Assembly (NCBI RefSeq): GCF_022549225.1 | Contig: NZ_JAKZFD010000001.1 | Coordinates: forward strand, 248,001-312,000 | Source of the DNA: Pelomonas sp. CA6 | Lineage (GTDB): Bacteria; Pseudomonadota; Gammaproteobacteria; Burkholderiales; Burkholderiaceae_C | Length of the DNA stretch: 64,000 nt | Direction: 5' to 3' | Part shown: positions 7,915-15,767 of the stretch, piece after piece | How positions within the stretch are numbered: position 1 is the first letter of the stretch | Layout of the letters: each line of letters begins with the position of its first letter | Translations under genes and position numbers: made by a program | Notes under the pieces: generated by a model | What the model was told of the DNA's origin: nothing | What the model saw: the letters and a program-made list of their open reading frames with translations, nothing else | The model's database searches: none

Positions 7915-9628
7915 CAAGCGCCGCGCCATCGCCGCGCTGCAGGAGCTGCAGGCCCTGCTCGCGGAGCTGGGCGAGACCGGCGTGGAGGTGCAGGCCGACC
8001 TGGACAAGGTCGCCGCCGCGCTGCGCGCGGTGGACGAGGACGTGCTGCGCATCGCGCTGCTGGGCGCCTTCTCGGACGGCAAGACCAGCGTCATCGCCGC
8101 CTGGCTGGGCCAGGTGATGGCCGACATGAAGATCGACATGGACGAGTCCTCCGACCGCCTGGCGATTTACCAGCCCCAGGGTCTTCCCGGCCGCTGCGAG
8201 ATCGTCGACACGCCGGGGCTGTTCGGCGACAAGGCGCGCGAGATCGACGGCCGCGCGGTGATGTACGAGGACCTGACCAAGCGCTACATCTCCGAGGCCC
8301 ACCTCATCCTCTACGTGGTCGACGCGACCAATCCACTCAAGGACAGTCATGGCGACATCGCCCGCTGGATCCTGCGCGACCTGAACAAGCTCTCGTCCAC
8401 CGTGTTCGTGATCAACAAGATGGACGAGGTGACCGAGCTCACCGACGCGGTCCTGTTCGACGAGCAGGCCGCCATCAAGACCGCCAACCTCAAGGGCAAG
8501 CTGCAGCGCCTCGCCCACCTGTCGCCCGAGGAGCTGGCGCAGCTCCACGTGGTCTGCATCGCCGCCAACCCCAATGGTCGCGGTCTGCCGTTCTGGTTCG
8601 ACAAGCTGCCGACCTACGAGAGCCGCTCGCGCATTGGCGAACTCAAGCGTCAAACCCAGCAGGTGCTGCAGGCCAACGTGCCCGCGGTGCTGCGCGCCAA
8701 GACCGGGCTGGATGTGGTGCGCGATCTGGTTGGCCGCAAGCTGGCGCAGGCCGACGCGGAACTGCGCGAGCTGGCCGCCTACGAGCAGCTCAACCGCGAG
8801 GAATCCGAGCGCATCCGCGAGGATCTCGCGCAGGGCCGCGCCGAGGTCAAGCGCCTGGCCGGTGAGCTGGTGCGCGAGCTGATGGCGCTGGAGAAGCGCC
8901 TGCTCGGCCGCCTGCGCCCGCTGTCGCTGGAGGACCTGCAGGCCTTTGTCGACGAGGAGATTGGTCACAGCGAGGACGACGTGGGCTACAAGCTGCGCCT
9001 GCAGATCAAGGGCGCGGTGGACCGCTTCTTCGACCAGTCCTCGGCCGTCACCCGGCGCATCTCGTTGGACATCGAACGCCAGCTGGACGTGGGCGAGAGC
9101 TTCCTGGAGGCCATGGGGCAGAAGGGTGTGCGCGCCGTCAGCGGCGCGCTCAAGGGCGTCTCTCAGCTCAACCCGGCGCTGATCAAGCAAAGCATCTTCG
9201 CCGCGCGCGACGTGCTGGCCAAGGTGACCGGCCTGGTCATCAAGTTCAAGCCCTGGGAGGCCAGCAAGCTGGCCGGCGCGATCTCCAAGTGGTCGGGCCC
9301 CGTGGGCCTGCTGATCCAGCTGGGCGCCGACGGCTACCAGTCCTACAAGGCGCACGAGCAGGAGCAGCGGCTCGCCCAGATCAAGCTGTCGTTCACGGAG
9401 CTGATCCGAGGCGCCTTCAAGGATCTGTACGACCTGCTCGGCGACGACGCGAAGATGTTCGAGTTCTTCGCTCCCGGCCTGAAGCCGCTGGAACAGATCG
9501 TGCAGCGCATGGGCGAGAGCGCGGCGCAGATCCGCCAGAGCACCGACCGCGTCCAGGCGCTGCAGCAGCGCCTGAGCCGGCTGGCGTTGCCGGAGGGCGC
9601 CCCATCCGAGCTCGATCCCCGCCCATGA
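7886..9628 (+). CDS. leoA: LeoA-like bacterial dynamin GTPase
   Basis: 580 residues, close to ETEC LeoA in length. Complete GTPase domain: G1 GAFSDGKTS (residues 60-68), G3 DTPGL (108-112), G4 NKMD (177-180), then a long helical stalk (about 300-420) and a region with amphipathic helices (ALIKQSIFAARDVLAK, LAGAISKWSGPVGLLIQLG, about 430-485) that could bind membrane. An ACAGGA ribosome-binding site sits 6 bases before ATG 7886 inside the end of leoB. Gene order leoC-leoB-leoA is the order known from ETEC. Related LeoA plus LeoBC pairs form the Eleos anti-phage system; in ETEC the proteins were linked to vesicle-associated secretion. Which role applies here is not visible. Confidence 0.85.
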   Translation: MEPFSQFDIDKRRAIAALQELQALLAELGETGVEVQADLDKVAAALRAVDEDVLRIALLGAFSDGKTSVIAAWLGQVMADMKIDMDESSDRLAIYQPQGLPGRCEIVDTPGLFGDKAREIDGRAVMYEDLTKRYISEAHLILYVVDATNPLKDSHGDIARWILRDLNKLSSTVFVINKMDEVTELTDAVLFDEQAAIKTANLKGKLQRLAHLSPEELAQLHVVCIAANPNGRGLPFWFDKLPTYESRSRIGELKRQTQQVLQANVPAVLRAKTGLDVVRDLVGRKLAQADAELRELAAYEQLNREESERIREDLAQGRAEVKRLAGELVRELMALEKRLLGRLRPLSLEDLQAFVDEEIGHSEDDVGYKLRLQIKGAVDRFFDQSSAVTRRISLDIERQLDVGESFLEAMGQKGVRAVSGALKGVSQLNPALIKQSIFAARDVLAKVTGLVIKFKPWEASKLAGAISKWSGPVGLLIQLGADGYQSYKAHEQEQRLAQIKLSFTELIRGAFKDLYDLLGDDAKMFEFFAPGLKPLEQIVQRMGESAAQIRQSTDRVQALQQRLSRLALPEGAPSELDPRP

Positions 9629-10260
9629 CGGGCATGGATACGACACGCGAGCCGTGGCCAACGGCAGCCGAGATCACCCGCTTCGAGCTGGGCGACCCGA
9701 CCGAGAACCCCTGGGTACTCGGTCGGCCCCGCGTGGAATCTATCGAGGTGCAGCCCCATGACCCCAGCTGGCTGAGCACATTCCGCGAACTGGGGCAGGC
9801 CCTGGCCGCCGCGCTGTCGGAACGCGCGCGGGCCATCGAGCACGTGGGATCGACCGCTGTGCCCGGACTGGCCGCCAAACCGGTGATCGACATCGACCTG
9901 ATTGTCGAGGACCCCGACGACGAGGACGCCTACCTACCGGCCTTGCAGTCGCTGGGCTATGTGCTGACAGTGCGCGAGCGGTCCTGGTATGGGCATCGCA
10001 TGCTCCGGCTAGAGGCCCCGCGCGCCCACGTCCATGTGTTCGGCCGCCGATGTCCCGAGCATGTCCGCCACCTGCTCTTCCGTGACTGGCTGCGGGAGCA
10101 CCCCGAGGAGCGCGAACGCTATGCGGAGGCCAAGCAGCGCGCCCGGGTGGGAGTCGACACGGCGCAGGCCTACAACCAGCGCAAGGAGGCGGTGGTCCGC
10201 GACATCTATCGGCGCATCTTCGCCGCCCGTGGCTGGCTGGCCCCAAGTGTCCATGACTGA
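9625..10260 (+). CDS. GrpB family protein (UPF0157, nucleotidyltransferase fold)
   Basis: 211 residues. The GrpB signature is clear: PHDPSW near residue 45, then EHVGSTAVPGLAAKPVIDID (about 72-91), where GST and the D-x-D pair are the nucleotidyltransferase-fold active-site elements. The C-terminal RDWLREHPEERERYAEAKQ and YNQRKEAVVRDI motifs are also typical. About 35 extra N-terminal residues precede the usual family start. Start ATG overlaps the leoA stop (ATGA), so it belongs to the dynamin operon. Biochemical role of this family is unsettled; nucleotidyl transfer is inferred from the fold. Confidence 0.9.
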   Translation: MTGMDTTREPWPTAAEITRFELGDPTENPWVLGRPRVESIEVQPHDPSWLSTFRELGQALAAALSERARAIEHVGSTAVPGLAAKPVIDIDLIVEDPDDEDAYLPALQSLGYVLTVRERSWYGHRMLRLEAPRAHVHVFGRRCPEHVRHLLFRDWLREHPEERERYAEAKQRARVGVDTAQAYNQRKEAVVRDIYRRIFAARGWLAPSVHD

Positions 10261-10708
10261 TCGAGCGCCACTGCCCGGGCCCGAGCCCGACTGGAACAGC
10301 GCCGACAGCGTCGCGCAGGCGCTGCGCAAGCTCGAGTCCGCGGACGACGAAGCCAGCGCGCTGGAGGCCTACGACCAATTCCTCTGGGCCGTGGGCGACA
10401 ACCACGCGGGCAGCTTTTATCCCGTCGTGCTGTCCACGCTGGCGGAACTGGCGCGGCTGCTGACGGACGGCGGCTTCTGGACGCAGCGCGCGGTGATGGA
10501 GGCGCTGATCGACCTGAGCGGTTCCTTCGTGCCCCAGCCTGGCCACGAGTGGCAGGATGGCGTTCCCGTGCAGCCGACGCTGCAGGCCGCCGTGCAGGCC
10601 CTGCGCCCGCAGGTGCTGCGGCTGTGCGCGGGGAACGACGCCCGTTCACAGAGTGCTCAAGAGCTGCTGGAGCTCATCGACGACCAGGCGCCACCGCATA
10701 CCGGGTAA
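10253..10708 (+). CDS. small helical HEAT-like hypothetical protein, last gene of the leo operon
   Basis: 151 residues from ATG 10253, overlapping the GrpB stop by 8 bases; the longer in-frame extension upstream lies inside the GrpB gene and is not protein-like. The sequence is all-helical, with the block VGDNHAGSFYPVVLSTLAEL followed by WTQRAVMEALIDLSGSF. Such blocks are seen in HEAT-repeat proteins that often sit beside toxins as immunity-like partners (recollection, not tested). Position at the end of the operon suggests a helper or regulator of the dynamins or of the GrpB protein. No catalytic motif is visible. Confidence 0.75.
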   Translation: MTDRAPLPGPEPDWNSADSVAQALRKLESADDEASALEAYDQFLWAVGDNHAGSFYPVVLSTLAELARLLTDGGFWTQRAVMEALIDLSGSFVPQPGHEWQDGVPVQPTLQAAVQALRPQVLRLCAGNDARSQSAQELLELIDDQAPPHTG

Positions 10709-10754
10709 ACCCTTGTTTTGACCCGAACAAGCCTGGGTCGGCAGCCGCGAAGCC

Positions 10755-10797
10755 CAAAACTAAACTGCCCAAAGTCCTTAAGAGTTTTAGGGTTTTG
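10755..10797. promoter_or_regulatory. AT-rich imperfect palindrome overlapping the cytochrome ribosome-binding site
   Basis: The 91 bases between the leo operon and the cytochrome gene are strikingly AT-rich for this genome. Arms CAAAAC (10755-10760) and GTTTTG (10792-10797) plus inner CTAAACT / AGTTTTAG pair into an interrupted palindrome around CTTAAG. The right arm covers TAGGG, the likely ribosome-binding site of the gene starting at 10800. It is a candidate binding site for the TtrR-like regulator encoded downstream, or an RNA structure controlling translation; both are inference. Confidence 0.4.
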
Positions 10798-10799
10798 AG

Positions 10800-12893
10800 A
10801 TGGCAAACAAGCGGTGGCGGCTGAATCGCCGTGGGGTGGTAGCGGTGGCGGGCCTGGGGCTCGCGCTGGCCGGTCTGGCTGGTTGGATGGCGGTGCCGCC
10901 GGCGCTGGAGGCGGGCCGGACGCCCGGCTTCGCTGAAGGCGCGGCGCCGGCCGCCACGGTGGAAAAGGGCCGCTACGTGGCCCAGCTGGGCGACTGCGTG
11001 GCCTGCCACACCGCCCAGGGCGGCGCGCCGATGGCCGGTGGCCGGGCGCTGGAGACACCCTTCGGCACGATCTACTCGACCAACATCACCCCCGATGCCC
11101 AGCACGGCATCGGTGGCTGGAGCTATGCGGCCTTCGACCGCGCGATGCGCCGGGGCGTGGCCGCCGACGGGCACCGGCTCTATCCCGCCATGCCCTATCC
11201 GTCCTACGCCAAGATGAGCGACGAGGACATGGCCGCGTTGTGGGCCTACCTGCGCCAGGGCGTGAAGCCGGTGGCCCAGCCCAACCCGCCCTTGGCGATG
11301 AACTTCCCCTTCAACCAGCGCTGGGGCCTGGCCTACTGGGACGCGGTGTTCGCCGACAAGACGCGCTTCGTGCCCGATCCGCGCCAGGACGCGGTCTGGA
11401 ACCGCGGCGCCTACCTGGTGCAGGGGCTGGGCCACTGCGGCGCCTGCCACACCCCACGCGGCGTGGGCTTCCAGGAGCTGGCGATGAGCGAGCAGGGCAC
11501 CGGCGGGCGGCAGTTCCTCTCCGGCGCGCAGGTGGAGCACTGGAACGCGGTGAACCTGCGCGGCCTCTGGACCGTGGACGACACGGTGGAGATGCTCAAG
11601 ACCGGGCAGAACCGCTTCGCCACCGCGTCGGGCAGCATGACCGACGTGATCCTGCATTCCACGCAGCACATCGACAGGCCCGACCTGGTGGCCATCGCCA
11701 CCTACCTGAAGTCGCTGCCCAGCGACCAGCCCGCGGCCGTGCCGCCGGCGGCGGCCGCGTCGGCCGCGCTCGAGCCGCCCCCCAAGCTCTACACCAGCGC
11801 GGGCGGCCTGGGCTACACCCAGTTCTGCACCGACTGCCATCGGCCGACCGGCAGCGGCGTGAAGGGCGTGTTCCCGGGGCTGGCCGGCAATCCGACGGTG
11901 GCCGCCAAGGACCCCGCGACGCTGATCCACATCACGCTGACCGGCTGGAAGACCGCGGCCACCGGGGCCCATCCGCGCGTCTACACCATGCCCGCCTTCG
12001 CCCGCCTCGGCGACGCCGAGATCGCCGAGATCCTGAGCTTCGTGCGCGAAAGCTGGGGGCAGGGCGCCGGCCCGGTGGCGGCGGCCGACGTGGCGGCCGC
12101 CCGCAAGAGCCTGGACCCCAAGATCGACAAATCGCCCTTCGAGACGCCCCGCCTGGCCAAGCTGCTCAACGAGCCGCACGCCGATCAGCTGGTGCGCGGC
12201 ATGCGGCTGAACGCCGAAACCCAGCAGCTGCTGCCCAAGCATGTGGGCAACCAGCTGAACTGCGCCTCCTGCCACCTGAACGCCGGCACGGTCGCCGACG
12301 GCTCGCCCTATGTCGGCGTCTCGGCCTTCTTCCCGTCGTACGCGCCGCGCGCCGGCAAGGTGATCACGCTGGAGGACCGCATCAACGGCTGCTTCCGCCG
12401 CTCCATGAACGGCAAGCCGCTGCCCGTGGATTCGGAGGACATGAAGGCCATGGTGGTCTACTTCGACTGGATGAAGGGCCACACCCGCAAGGAAGACAAG
12501 GTGGCCGGGCGCGGCGTCGGCAAGATCGACCCCAACATCGTGCCCAATGTCGAGAACGGCCAGAAGGTCTACGCGGCCCAGTGCGCGGTCTGCCACGGCC
12601 AGAACGGCGAGGGCCTGAAGGACGCGGCCGGCCGCAGCGTCTATCCGCCGCTGTGGGGCGACCAGTCCTTCAACATCGGCGCCGGCATGGCGCGCACCTA
12701 CACGGCCGCGGCCTTCGTCAAGCGCAACATGCCCATCGGCTTCCACGAGAAGTTCCCGCTGGGCCAGGGCGGGCTGTCTGACCAGGACGCGGTCGACGTG
12801 GCCGAGTACTTCGCCCACCAGCCGCGGCCGGACTTCCCCGACAAGGTCAAGGACTGGCCCAAGGATCCCAAGCCCCGGGATGCCCGCTACTGA
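10800..12893 (+). CDS. membrane-anchored pentaheme cytochrome c: triheme alcohol-dehydrogenase type fused to TsdA-like thiosulfate dehydrogenase
   Basis: 697 residues. An N-terminal membrane helix (about 12-31) tethers a periplasmic chain with five CxxCH heme sites: CVACH 66-70, CGACH 213-217, CTDCH 343-347, CASCH 488-492 and CAVCH 595-599. Residues 50-425 with three hemes match the cytochrome subunit of membrane alcohol/gluconate dehydrogenases (motifs GRALETPFGTIYSTNITPD). Residues 440-690 match TsdA-type diheme thiosulfate dehydrogenase: GVSAFFPSYAPRAGKV, then DRINGCFRRSMNGK where Cys531 corresponds to the unusual axial Cys ligand of the catalytic heme. Likely role: oxidise thiosulfate (or reduce tetrathionate) and pass electrons through the triheme part to or from the membrane. 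No dehydrogenase large subunit is adjacent. A sensor kinase and regulator follow directly. Confidence 0.85.
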   Translation: MANKRWRLNRRGVVAVAGLGLALAGLAGWMAVPPALEAGRTPGFAEGAAPAATVEKGRYVAQLGDCVACHTAQGGAPMAGGRALETPFGTIYSTNITPDAQHGIGGWSYAAFDRAMRRGVAADGHRLYPAMPYPSYAKMSDEDMAALWAYLRQGVKPVAQPNPPLAMNFPFNQRWGLAYWDAVFADKTRFVPDPRQDAVWNRGAYLVQGLGHCGACHTPRGVGFQELAMSEQGTGGRQFLSGAQVEHWNAVNLRGLWTVDDTVEMLKTGQNRFATASGSMTDVILHSTQHIDRPDLVAIATYLKSLPSDQPAAVPPAAAASAALEPPPKLYTSAGGLGYTQFCTDCHRPTGSGVKGVFPGLAGNPTVAAKDPATLIHITLTGWKTAATGAHPRVYTMPAFARLGDAEIAEILSFVRESWGQGAGPVAAADVAAARKSLDPKIDKSPFETPRLAKLLNEPHADQLVRGMRLNAETQQLLPKHVGNQLNCASCHLNAGTVADGSPYVGVSAFFPSYAPRAGKVITLEDRINGCFRRSMNGKPLPVDSEDMKAMVVYFDWMKGHTRKEDKVAGRGVGKIDPNIVPNVENGQKVYAAQCAVCHGQNGEGLKDAAGRSVYPPLWGDQSFNIGAGMARTYTAAAFVKRNMPIGFHEKFPLGQGGLSDQDAVDVAEYFAHQPRPDFPDKVKDWPKDPKPRDARY

Positions 12894-12935
12894 GCGTCCA
12901 CCTCGGGCCGGGCCGCGCCCGGCCCGCCCAGCCTC

Positions 12936-12967
12936 CGGGCCCCGGTTCTCGCGCGGACCGGGGCCCG
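12936..12967 (+). terminator. hairpin downstream of the pentaheme cytochrome gene
   Basis: Perfect 11-bp stem CGGGCCCCGGT (12936-12946) / ACCGGGGCCCG (12957-12967) with a 10-base loop, 43 bases after the cytochrome stop. No T-run follows, so it may terminate weakly, attenuate the downstream kinase gene, or protect the 3' end. Confidence 0.5.
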
Positions 12968-12987
12968 TCGGTGTTAGGGTTGCGCCC

Positions 12988-14775
12988 GTGATCCGTCGCT
13001 GGCCCCTTTTGCTGTTCTGCCTGCTGCTCGGCCCGCTGGCCCTGCTGGCCGCAGGCGCCGCCCGGGCGGTCGATGTCCGCATCGCCGTGCTGGCCTACCA
13101 GGGCGCCGAGCGCGCGGCCCAGGACTTCGAGCCCACGCTGGCGCACCTGCGCGCCCGGCTGCCCGAGCACCGCTTCGAGATGCTGCCGCTGGATCCGGCC
13201 GGCATCGAGCGCGCTGCGCGCGCCCGCGCGGTGGACTTCGTCATCACCAACCCGGGCGACTATGTCGAGCTGGAGGCCCGCGTGGGCCTGGTGCGCCTGG
13301 CCACGCTGGAGCGCGCCGCCGACCCCGGGGTCTCGGCCAGCACCGTGGGCTCCACCGTCATCGTGCGCCGACTGCCCGGCCACCCGACCCAGCTGCGCGA
13401 GCTGCGCGGACGCCGCGTGGCGGTGGTCTCGCGCGAGGCCTTTGGCGGCTGGCGCGTGATCTGGCGCGAGCTGAAGGCGGCGGGGGTGTCGCCCGCGGAC
13501 CTCGCGCAGCTGCGCGAGACGGGTTTTCCGATGCAGACCGTGATCCAGAGCCTGCGCGACGGCCAGGCCGATGCCGGCGTGCTGCGCAGTTGCATGCTTG
13601 AAGAAGAGATTGCCGCCGGCCGCGTGCGCGCGGATGAGTTCGCCGTCGTGGGGGAGCGGGCGCCGGTGCAGCCCGGTGCCTGCCGCAGCTCTTCGCGGCT
13701 CTATCCCGACTGGCCGTTGGCCCGGCTCGCCAGCACGTCGCCGCTGCTGGCCAAGTCCGTCACCGCCAGCCTGCTGACCATGGCCCCGGCGGACGGCCGC
13801 GCGTGGACCGCGCCGCAGGACTATTCCGACGTCCATGCGCTGTTCCGCGATCTCAAGATCGGTCCCTACGCCCATCTGGCCCACACCACCGTGGCCGGCT
13901 TTGCGCGCGAGCATTGGCCATGGCTGGCCGTGGCCTCGGTCGCCATCCTCTGGTGGGTCTTCCACGCGGTGCGTGTGGAGGTGCTGGTACGGCGCCGCAC
14001 CGCCGAGCTGACCCGCGCGATCGAGGGCCGCGAGGCGGCCGAGCGGGTCGCGCGCCAGCACCGCGAAGAGCGCGACCAGTTCTCGCGCCTGGGCATCCTC
14101 GGCGAGATGGCCTCCAACATCGCGCACGAACTCAACCAGCCGCTGGCGGCCATCGCCAACTATGCCGAAGGCATCACCCGCGTCATCGACGCCGGCCGGC
14201 CCGACACCGCTTTCATCCGCGACGGCGCGCGCGGCATCGCCGGCCAGGCCGAGCGCGCGGGCGCCATCATCCGGCGCATCCGCGGCTTTGTGCGCCGGCG
14301 CGAGGTCCGGCTGGAGCGGCTGGACCTCAACGAGCTCGTGCGCGAGACGCTGCAACTCTTCGACGGCCAGGCCCAGCTCAACGGCGTGCCCGTGTCCCTG
14401 GCGCTGGCCGAGCGGCTGCCGCGCGTGGCGGCCGACTCGTTGGAGATCGAACAGGTGCTGCTGAACCTGCTGCAGAACGCGCTGGATGCGATGGCCGAAG
14501 GCGCGCGCAAGGCGCAGGGCATCCAGGTGTCCACCCGCCTGGCCGGCGGCATGGTGGAGGTGGCCGTGCGCGACCATGGCAGCGGGCTCAGCCCCGAGGT
14601 CGAAGCGCAGCTGTTCGATGCCTTTTTCACCACCAAGCCCCAGGGCCTGGGGCTGGGCCTGTCCATCTGCCGCACCATTGTCGAAAGCCATGGCGGGCAC
14701 CTGTGGGCCAAGAACGAACCCGGCGGCGGCGTGACCCTGCGCTTCGGCCTGCCGGTGCATGACGAGGAACCATGA
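12988..14775 (+). CDS. TtrS-like sensor histidine kinase with PhnD-type periplasmic domain
   Basis: 595 residues from GTG 12988 (TAGGGT upstream); an earlier ATG at 12880 would run into the preceding gene. Residues 1-27 are a signal/anchor. Residues 28-290 form a periplasmic substrate-binding-like domain of the PhnD/phosphonate-binding type (VRIAVLAYQG, VDFVITNPGDYVELEA, LRGRRVAVVSREAFGGWR). A membrane helix (about 309-328) and a coiled coil lead to the DHp box with phospho-acceptor His380 in ASNIAHELNQPLAAIANYAE, and a HATPase domain (N box LLNLLQNALDAM, G1 DHGSGL, G2 GLGLGLSI). This is the architecture of TtrS, the tetrathionate sensor, fitting the TsdA-like enzyme upstream. The ligand remains inferred. 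Confidence 0.85.
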   Translation: MIRRWPLLLFCLLLGPLALLAAGAARAVDVRIAVLAYQGAERAAQDFEPTLAHLRARLPEHRFEMLPLDPAGIERAARARAVDFVITNPGDYVELEARVGLVRLATLERAADPGVSASTVGSTVIVRRLPGHPTQLRELRGRRVAVVSREAFGGWRVIWRELKAAGVSPADLAQLRETGFPMQTVIQSLRDGQADAGVLRSCMLEEEIAAGRVRADEFAVVGERAPVQPGACRSSSRLYPDWPLARLASTSPLLAKSVTASLLTMAPADGRAWTAPQDYSDVHALFRDLKIGPYAHLAHTTVAGFAREHWPWLAVASVAILWWVFHAVRVEVLVRRRTAELTRAIEGREAAERVARQHREERDQFSRLGILGEMASNIAHELNQPLAAIANYAEGITRVIDAGRPDTAFIRDGARGIAGQAERAGAIIRRIRGFVRRREVRLERLDLNELVRETLQLFDGQAQLNGVPVSLALAERLPRVAADSLEIEQVLLNLLQNALDAMAEGARKAQGIQVSTRLAGGMVEVAVRDHGSGLSPEVEAQLFDAFFTTKPQGLGLGLSICRTIVESHGGHLWAKNEPGGGVTLRFGLPVHDEEP

Positions 14776-15443
14776 TGAGAGGCCAGCGCGCCGAGAAGGA
14801 AGAAGACCCGTCGCCCCTGATCCTGATCGTGGACGACGACGAGGCCATGCGCCGTTCCATGGCCTTCCTGTTCGCGTCCATCGGGCTGGCGGCGCGCACC
14901 TATGCCGACGCCATGAGCTTCCTGGCCGACCTGCCCGGTGACGACCAGCTCAGGCCCGGCGCCGTGGTGCTGGACGTGCGCATGCCCGGCATGAGCGGCA
15001 TGGAGCTGCAGCGCCAGCTGCAGGAGCGCCGCTTTCCGCTGCCGCTGCTGATCGTGACTGGGCATGGCGACGTGCCCATGGCGGTGCAGGCGCTGAAGGC
15101 CGGCGCGTTCGATTTCATCGAGAAGCCCTTCAAGGAGCAGTACCTGCTGGACACCGTGGCCGTGGCGCTGCGCCATTCGCGCGACCGCCTGGCGAGCCGC
15201 GCGCGCGAGCTGGGCATCGCCGACCGGCTGGCGCGGCTCAGCCGGCGCGAGCAGGAGGTGCTGGACGGTGTGCTGGCCGGCAAGATCAACAAGGTGATCG
15301 CCCACGAGCTGGACCTCTCGGTGAAGACCGTGGAGGCCTACCGCGCATCCATCATGGTGAAGATGGAGGCCGGCTCCCTGCCCGAGCTGGCCCGCATGGT
15401 GCCGGAGTCTGGGAGCGATGGCGGCCGCGGCCGCAAGGTCTGA
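14772..15443 (+). CDS. TtrR/FixJ-family response regulator
   Basis: 223 residues, overlapping the kinase gene by 4 bases (ATGA). The receiver domain (about 15-130) has the acidic pocket IVDDDE (Asp21-Glu24), phospho-acceptor Asp68 in VVLDVRMPGMSG, the T-G-H-G switch and the K of FIEKPF. The LuxR/FixJ-type HTH (about 158-215) shows LSRREQEVLDGVLAGKINK and LSVKTVEAYRASIM. It is the cognate partner of the kinase. The pentaheme cytochrome gene is the obvious candidate target, with the palindrome in front of it as a possible site. Confidence 0.9.
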   Translation: MMRGQRAEKEEDPSPLILIVDDDEAMRRSMAFLFASIGLAARTYADAMSFLADLPGDDQLRPGAVVLDVRMPGMSGMELQRQLQERRFPLPLLIVTGHGDVPMAVQALKAGAFDFIEKPFKEQYLLDTVAVALRHSRDRLASRARELGIADRLARLSRREQEVLDGVLAGKINKVIAHELDLSVKTVEAYRASIMVKMEAGSLPELARMVPESGSDGGRGRKV

Positions 15444-15767
15444 GCGGGCCGCGGGCGCCAGGTCGTTTCACCCGTCGGCTCGACGCAGCCGATGCCGCTT
15501 GAGGAGCGGCCCGGGCGCTCCGCAGTGGGGGCATGGGACTGGAGGCAGGCCCCTGCCGACGGGCAACGGGTATCTGCTGAGTGTCTGCGGCTCGACCCGC
15601 CACCCAACTTATCCTGTCTGGCGGGGATCGGCAGCGCGGGCCGGCCCGCGAGAACGGCGAACGCGCCGGCCACGCTGAGGAACAGCGCCCGCTTGGCGCG
15701 CCGGAAGCATGCCCGGGCGCGAGGCCCTACCATGCCGGCCATCAACCGGTTCGCGCAGGGAGCACGC
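15444..15767. other. non-coding stretch between the response regulator and the DJ-1/PfpI gene
   Basis: About 320 bases with no convincing gene on either strand: the open frames here have low-complexity Arg/Pro/Ala translations expected from GC-rich non-coding DNA. A TATCCT hexamer at 15610-15615 could be a -10 box for the downstream gene, but no matching -35 is seen. I recognise no RNA element. Confidence 0.5.

Noticed and set aside
5668..8139. Antisense open frame of 823 codons across the dynamin genes.
   Set aside because: Its translation is Leu/Gln/Ala-rich low complexity, mirrors the codon pattern of the real strand, and has no domain; it is a GC-rich shadow.
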